Assembly: GCF_049671445.1 (NCBI RefSeq)
Contig: NZ_JBATUX010000020.1
Location: 1 to 64,000, forward strand
Reading direction: 5' to 3'
DNA length: 64,000 bases
From: Paenisporosarcina sp049671445
Lineage (GTDB): Bacteria > Bacillota > Bacilli > Bacillales_A > Planococcaceae
In this document: positions 60,069-64,000 of the stretch, one piece after another
Numbering within the stretch: the first letter of the stretch is position 1
Layout of the letters: every line of letters begins with the position of its first letter
The notes under the pieces: generated by a model
Databases searched by the model: none
Seen by the model: the letters and a program-made list of their open reading frames with translations, nothing else
Told to the model about the DNA's origin: nothing
Program-made: the position numbers and the translations under genes

Positions 60069-60170
60069 ATGAAAAAGGACATGTTTCAATTGCCAATAAC
60101 CGCCTTATTGATTACGTTGACTCCACTCTTGATAATAATGGAATCTCCTGAGATGGTGATTACACCTTAA
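60069..60170 (+). pseudogene. Possible truncated paralogue of the next gene
   Basis: A 33-residue frame with one hydrophobic helix: LPITALLITLTPLLIIM then ESPEMVITP. This resembles the N-terminus of the product at 60241 (LLPLISALISLGIPIY then KSEYMVLTA). It stops after this part, and the following DNA does not continue the match. It could be a decayed duplicate or a small membrane peptide. Confidence 0.35.
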
Positions 60171-60240
60171 AGAGCAATTGAGTTTAGAATTAGGTAGGTT
60201 AAATAGTAGTGGTTATTTACACTGATTGGGGGACAGAAGT

Positions 60241-60882
60241 TTGCCAAAGCCATCTATTTTTGTTTTTTTACTGTTGCCATTGATATCTGCACTGATTTCA
60301 TTGGGAATACCCATATATAAATCTGAATATATGGTTTTAACCGCCATCATTTACCTGGGGTATGCATTGATACTCTTCATTGTTAAAGGAATGTCAACAT
60401 TTAACGGGAAAATAGAGTGGTTCCCTAAATTTGCAGGATATGCAACGTTTACTGCTTTAGCCTTTTTCTTTGTTATGCCTTTGATTAAAATATTTGATGG
60501 CGAAATTGGCATTCAATTGCTCTTGATTGTGATTTGGCTCGTGTTCCATATAATCTTTTTTGTCAAAGTCGAGACGTTCTACAAGATTGTCTTACCAACG
60601 GCAGGTGAATCTAAATCAAAATGGTCGATTGTTTATTATTTAACCTTCATTGTTCTTTTTGCGATATCAGGTGGAGGAAATTTCAGGGTGACAAGAATTA
60701 TGACAGAAACTTATGGGCAGAACCCAACCATGGCTTATTTTTCATTTGTTATGTATATCGTGGGTATTTGGTTTGGAACACTTGCCGCAGTTTTAAGCAT
60801 TGGAATGCAAGGGAAATTACCGAAAGGTCGAGTTGAACGAAAAGTACAAAAGGGAAAGTTAGTACGGAATAAGTATTCATAA
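60241..60882 (+). CDS. Membrane protein of unknown function
   Basis: About 213 residues and six helices, ending in a basic tail (PKGRVERKVQKGKLVRNKYS). No family recognised. TTG at 60241 lies eight bases after GGGGG; a longer frame adds five residues from another TTG. It is 82 bases upstream of another unknown membrane protein gene on the same strand. Confidence 0.7.
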   Translation: MPKPSIFVFLLLPLISALISLGIPIYKSEYMVLTAIIYLGYALILFIVKGMSTFNGKIEWFPKFAGYATFTALAFFFVMPLIKIFDGEIGIQLLLIVIWLVFHIIFFVKVETFYKIVLPTAGESKSKWSIVYYLTFIVLFAISGGGNFRVTRIMTETYGQNPTMAYFSFVMYIVGIWFGTLAAVLSIGMQGKLPKGRVERKVQKGKLVRNKYS

Positions 60883-60964
60883 GCTCCTGCATTTACCGCT
60901 TCAAAAGAAGATGTGGAAAGACTTAAACTTTAATAAAAAGATAAGTGTGGTGTGAGGTGAACTG

Positions 60965-61825
60965 ATGATTAAAGTAATTGGCTACGGTTTCTTATTATTT
61001 TCGATATTTATTGGTATTTACTTTACAAGTCAGCTTTTTTCGGATTTTTGGCTTGCCATATTTATGATCGTTGTTTTTTCTTATGGTCCATACCTTGTGG
61101 GTAATAAGTTGAGGTTGTCTAATAAAGATTTCAAGAAAAGTTTTTGGCAACTTACAGGAGCTTTCTTTGTTGGAGTGGTTTTGACACCAGGTTTTTTGTT
61201 ATATATCCAAAATCAAAGCGATGTGCTAGAGAAGATTTATGATGCTAAAAGGGAATTCTACTTTTTTAAAGCAGGTACCGGAAGTAATGTAGCAATTGTT
61301 TTTGCGGTGTTTTTTGTACTAATTATGCTACTTGGATACAGAGTGGCCAATGGATGGAAAGCGGGAGGTCATCTGCTCACAGGGGGGATTGTCTTATTAA
61401 CTCTATTCTTTTTCGGTTATCAATACGTCACATTTGATTCTTACAGCGGCATTCACAAAGAGCGAGGGTATGTCAGTAAAGAATGGAACGATGAAGAAAA
61501 AGGCTTACCTTTTGGATCAATTAAAGAGTTCAGGATTGAACCGTTTGTCCGCTATGGCGCCCTTAGTAATCCATCTGATGAAACAGAATTTATGTGGCGA
61601 TTAATTATTGTCCCGCTGGACGGGAAAGAATTTGTATACAATAGACAATCGATTGATGGGAACTGGTTGTCACAATCAAAAGCACTGCAGGAAAAAGCAA
61701 CGGAAGAGAATATTCTTTTCACTGTTCTTCCTATGGATGCTAATACATACAAATGGTATCAAACTGAATTAGATTTGACTGAAGTAAATCCAAAACCGTA
61801 TAACGAATTCTTTGATATCAAATAA
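60965..61825 (+). CDS. Membrane protein with C-terminal soluble domain, unknown
   Basis: 286 residues. Five helices in the first 160 residues, then a soluble domain of about 125 residues (from SYSGIHKERGYVSKEWNDEE) probably outside the membrane. No family recognised. GAGGTGAACTG lies before the ATG. A strong terminator follows its stop at once. Confidence 0.7.
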   Translation: MIKVIGYGFLLFSIFIGIYFTSQLFSDFWLAIFMIVVFSYGPYLVGNKLRLSNKDFKKSFWQLTGAFFVGVVLTPGFLLYIQNQSDVLEKIYDAKREFYFFKAGTGSNVAIVFAVFFVLIMLLGYRVANGWKAGGHLLTGGIVLLTLFFFGYQYVTFDSYSGIHKERGYVSKEWNDEEKGLPFGSIKEFRIEPFVRYGALSNPSDETEFMWRLIIVPLDGKEFVYNRQSIDGNWLSQSKALQEKATEENILFTVLPMDANTYKWYQTELDLTEVNPKPYNEFFDIK

Positions 61826-61866
61826 AAAATCCAAGTACTCTGCAAAAGCAGAATACTTGGATTTTC
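61826..61866. terminator. Bidirectional terminator
   Basis: AAAATCCAAGTACTCTGC at 61826-61843 pairs with GCAGAATACTTGGATTTT at 61848-61865 with one mismatch. It serves the converging membrane protein and BCCT genes. Confidence 0.88.
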
Positions 61867-61867
61867 T

Positions 61868-63361
61868 TTATGATTTAGAAATTTTCATTCTCTTCACTTC
61901 ATCTGAAAGTGATTTATATAAGGATACCATCATCAGTAGCATGATAAAGGAGAACGGGAAGGCCGCTACAATCAACAGGTTTTGCAGAGCAGTTAAGCCA
62001 TCTGCAGATAATAAAATTACTGCTATTGAAGATTGTGCTATTCCCCAGACTACTTTAACCATATTTGAAGGATCCAAGGAACCGTTTGTTGTTTGCATTC
62101 CTAGAACGAATGTTGCTGAGTCTGCAGATGTGATAAAGAACGTGCTGATCAATATGACCGCAACAATTGATAACACCATTGACAAAGGCAATTCATTAAA
62201 GACTGCAAATAATGTCTCCTCGGTTTTTAACCCAGTTAAATCTGTTACTTTTTGTTGAATGTTTATTGCTGTTGAACCAAATGCAGCGAACCAGAAGAAA
62301 CTTACGATTGAAGGAATCAAGAGCACTCCAATTAAAAATTCTCGAATGGTACGTCCTTTTGATACACGAGCAATAAAGATTCCGACGAATGGTGACCAAG
62401 AAATCCACCAAGCCCAGTAGAAAATTGTCCAGCCGTTAATCCATTCTCGATTTCCGGCATCAAGTGGTGAAGCACTAAAACTCATGCGAACGACATTTTG
62501 TAAATAGCTACCTAAAGAGTCAGTAAACATGTTAAAAATTAATAATGTCGGGCCAAGAATAACAACTAAGATTAAAAGAAGGACAGCTAATATCATATTT
62601 AAATTAGATAAATACTTAATTCCTTTACTTAATCCTGACCAAGCTGACATTAAGAACAATACTGTTACAACAGCAATAATAACAACTTTTACCCAGTATT
62701 CATTTGGAATACCAAAAATATAAGATAATCCACCGTTAATTTGAATAGCACCAAAGCCAAGTGTTGTGGCAACTCCCACGACCGTTGCAAAAACAGCGAA
62801 AACATCTACTAAAACGCCCCAAGGACCGTTCATTTTGTCTCCGAAAATCGGCTTCAATGTTGCTGAAATTAACCCAGGTTCTCCTTTACGGAACTGGAAA
62901 TAAGCGAGCGCTAATGCGACAATCGCATAAATGGCCCATGCATGTAATCCCCAATGGAAAAACGTGTAACGCATAGATTCTCTAAAGGCATTTCTAGTTT
63001 CTGGATCGGCAGTTGCAGGACTGATAGCATAATGAGAAAGTGGTTCAGCAGCTCCCCAGAATACAAGTCCGATACCCATACCGGCAGAAAATAACATCGA
63101 GAACCAAGAAATTCTTGTGTACTCAGGTCGATCTGTATCTTTTCCTAAGCGAATTTTACCGAATGGACTAACAATAACAATTATAGTGAAGAGCACCATA
63201 ATTGATACAACGCTTAAGTAATACCAACCGAAGTTAGTCGTAATAAATGATTGCATGTTTCCTGTTATTGTTTCGAAACCCTTAGGTGCGAATGCTCCAA
63301 ACCCCACGGCTAACGCAACAAGTATTAACGCAAACCAAAATACATTTGTAATATTCTTCAT
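61868..63361 (-). CDS. opuD: BCCT-family glycine betaine transporter
   Basis: 497 residues, twelve helices. GMGIGLVFWGAAEPLSHY and the signature WTIFYWAWWISWSPFVG in the eighth helix carry the substrate-coordinating Trp box of betaine/carnitine/choline transporters. It closely follows Bacillus OpuD in length. It should take up glycine betaine with Na+ under osmotic stress. GAGGGGG lies before the ATG. Confidence 0.9.
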   Translation of the reverse strand: MKNITNVFWFALILVALAVGFGAFAPKGFETITGNMQSFITTNFGWYYLSVVSIMVLFTIIVIVSPFGKIRLGKDTDRPEYTRISWFSMLFSAGMGIGLVFWGAAEPLSHYAISPATADPETRNAFRESMRYTFFHWGLHAWAIYAIVALALAYFQFRKGEPGLISATLKPIFGDKMNGPWGVLVDVFAVFATVVGVATTLGFGAIQINGGLSYIFGIPNEYWVKVVIIAVVTVLFLMSAWSGLSKGIKYLSNLNMILAVLLLILVVILGPTLLIFNMFTDSLGSYLQNVVRMSFSASPLDAGNREWINGWTIFYWAWWISWSPFVGIFIARVSKGRTIREFLIGVLLIPSIVSFFWFAAFGSTAINIQQKVTDLTGLKTEETLFAVFNELPLSMVLSIVAVILISTFFITSADSATFVLGMQTTNGSLDPSNMVKVVWGIAQSSIAVILLSADGLTALQNLLIVAAFPFSFIMLLMMVSLYKSLSDEVKRMKISKS

Positions 63362-63671
63362 GTTTCCCCCTCAAGTCTCTTGTTTATTTTGTGGCACAAT
63401 GGTTCACACTACGCAACTTCGGAGTCAATGTCAAATGACCACGTTGTATAAGTGTGCGTAAATGTTGAGAATTTTAGTCATATTAACCTAAAAACATCAC
63501 TAGTTATTAATACCTGTTTTAGGCAAAGGTTAAACCTTGTATTTAAAGGATTAAAAGGATTTTTTATACATCAATAAATTAAAAAACAACTCCTTGAATC
63601 ATCCTGAATTGATTCAAAGAGTTGTAGTATTAGAGAAGGCGTTGAGCTAAGTATTTTTCTCCGCTTTTCTG
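63362..63671. other. Intergenic stretch without gene
   Basis: Contains the opuD upstream region and the hairpin ACAACTCCTTGAATCA (63586-63601) paired with TGATTCAAAGAGTTGT (63610-63625) that ends the HTH gene from the right. Nothing else recognised. Confidence 0.5.
63582..63627 (-). terminator. Terminator of the excisionase-like gene
   Basis: A 16-bp stem between 63586-63601 and 63610-63625, loop of eight; read leftward it is followed by TTTTTT. Confidence 0.87.
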
Positions 63672-63902
63672 TCAGTCTTCGTCTTTTACGTCGATGTCAT
63701 CTGGAATCGGAGTGTTGCGCCATTCATCAATCTGGCGTTTGACATCCTCAACTTGTTCTAAATGGCGTTCGAATTGAGCTTGATTAATTAAATATTGTTC
63801 CCCATCATGGACCGATTTAATGCGTCCATCTAATACATATCGGCGCACTTGTTGTTCAGGCATGCTTAAAAATTCAGCAGTTTCTTCTATTGATAAATAC
63901 AC
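63672..63902 (-). CDS. Excisionase-type helix-turn-helix protein
   Basis: About 76 residues. The MerR/excisionase-like winged helix is YLSIEETAEFLSMPEQQVRRYVLDGRIKS with the wing GEQYLINQAQFERHL; an acidic tail follows. No integrase or phage gene is near, so it is more likely a chromosomal small regulator than a phage Xis. GTG at 63902 lies ten bases after AAGGAG; a GTG three codons earlier is too close. An inverted repeat upstream may be its operator. Confidence 0.78.
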   Translation of the reverse strand: MYLSIEETAEFLSMPEQQVRRYVLDGRIKSVHDGEQYLINQAQFERHLEQVEDVKRQIDEWRNTPIPDDIDVKDED

Positions 63903-63936
63903 AAGCGACACACTCCTTTTCTTCAGTATAGTTTAC

Positions 63937-63951
63937 GAGATAGCGTATCTC
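63937..63951. promoter_or_regulatory. Inverted repeat between divergent genes at the window edge
   Basis: GAGATA-GCG-TATCTC, 35 bases upstream of the excisionase-like gene. To its right a ribosome site GAGGTGAC at 63993-64000 announces a rightward gene that begins beyond the window. Confidence 0.45.
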
Positions 63952-64000
63952 AATATACATAAAATATGGTAAAGTACAGACAACAACTACTTGAGGTGAC

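Noticed and set aside
63672..63902. Prophage excisionase marking an integrated element
   Set aside because: No integrase, att-like duplication or phage gene nearby; the HTH type is also common in chromosomal regulators.

Overview
The window is about 64 kb of a low-GC Firmicutes chromosome. AGGAGG-type ribosome sites, frequent GTG/TTG starts, strong intrinsic terminators after most operons, and Bacillales families (YqxD, YpzG, YtxJ, DUF3243/YmfJ, RsbR-like, YusV, L33 of the zinc-free type, OpuD) point to Bacillales. I infer a Planococcaceae-like genus (Sporosarcina/Psychrobacillus/Lysinibacillus group) but cannot name it. No rRNA, tRNA, prophage, transposase or CRISPR array was seen. Most of it is ordinary chromosome, interrupted by repeat-rich intergenic islands.

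Layout. 0-6.6 kb: old yellow enzyme, GNAT, PAP2 phosphatase, lipoprotein, DUF1028 Ntn-type protein with a K+ channel, YqxD and a YpzG-type small protein. 6.9-9.6 kb: a complete SsuABC/TauABC-type ABC importer. 9.9-11.1 kb: an ArsR-SRPBCC fusion with a second SRPBCC gene. 11.3-14.6 kb: a permuted ATP-grasp enzyme and a fused alpha-E/transglutaminase. 15-16.6 kb: a TPR-GGDEF cyclase. 16.8-24.5 kb: membrane-anchored MsrAB followed by an overlapping operon (binding lipoprotein, two permeases, ATPase, CDP-alcohol transferase, FAD disulfide reductase, TVP38 protein, DUF1499 protein) that resembles the enteric ydj-ynj neighbourhood. 24.7-31.2 kb: small metabolic and stress genes, including an RsbR-like protein without the usual threonines and an HTH protein fused to a degenerate F1-ATPase beta-like domain. 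31.2-35.1 kb: ECF sigma/anti-sigma, PadR-DUF1129 and SDR-ArsR pairs. 35.4-39.5 kb: transporter, GABA-type aminotransferase and a divergent sigma-54-type regulator. 40.9-52.3 kb: mixed housekeeping genes. 52.4-55.7 kb: an iron island with two FhuF-like proteins, a YusV-like ATPase, two Fur boxes and a candidate Fur-controlled small RNA. 55.9-64 kb: DMT exporter, PepT, L33, PlsY, a cluster of unrecognised membrane proteins, OpuD and an excisionase-type HTH protein.

Strongest second-look items: (1) the HTH/pseudo-F1-beta fusion at 29.05-30.09 kb; (2) a short transcript unit at 53.2 kb with a perfect Fur box, a C-rich hairpin loop and a terminator; (3) intergenic arrays with different phrases but the same exact 21-bp period at 14.76, 24.55, 39.78 and 53.78 kb (a minimal pair at 6.71 kb), two of which share an end cap; (4) the MsrAB/ynj-like/disulfide reductase/TVP38 operon. 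The 39.5-40.9 kb gap also carries a 31-bp tandem array and copies of two dispersed repeats, one of which recurs at the left edge of the window. Coordinates of starts were moved from the longest frame to the start with the best spaced ribosome site where this was clear.
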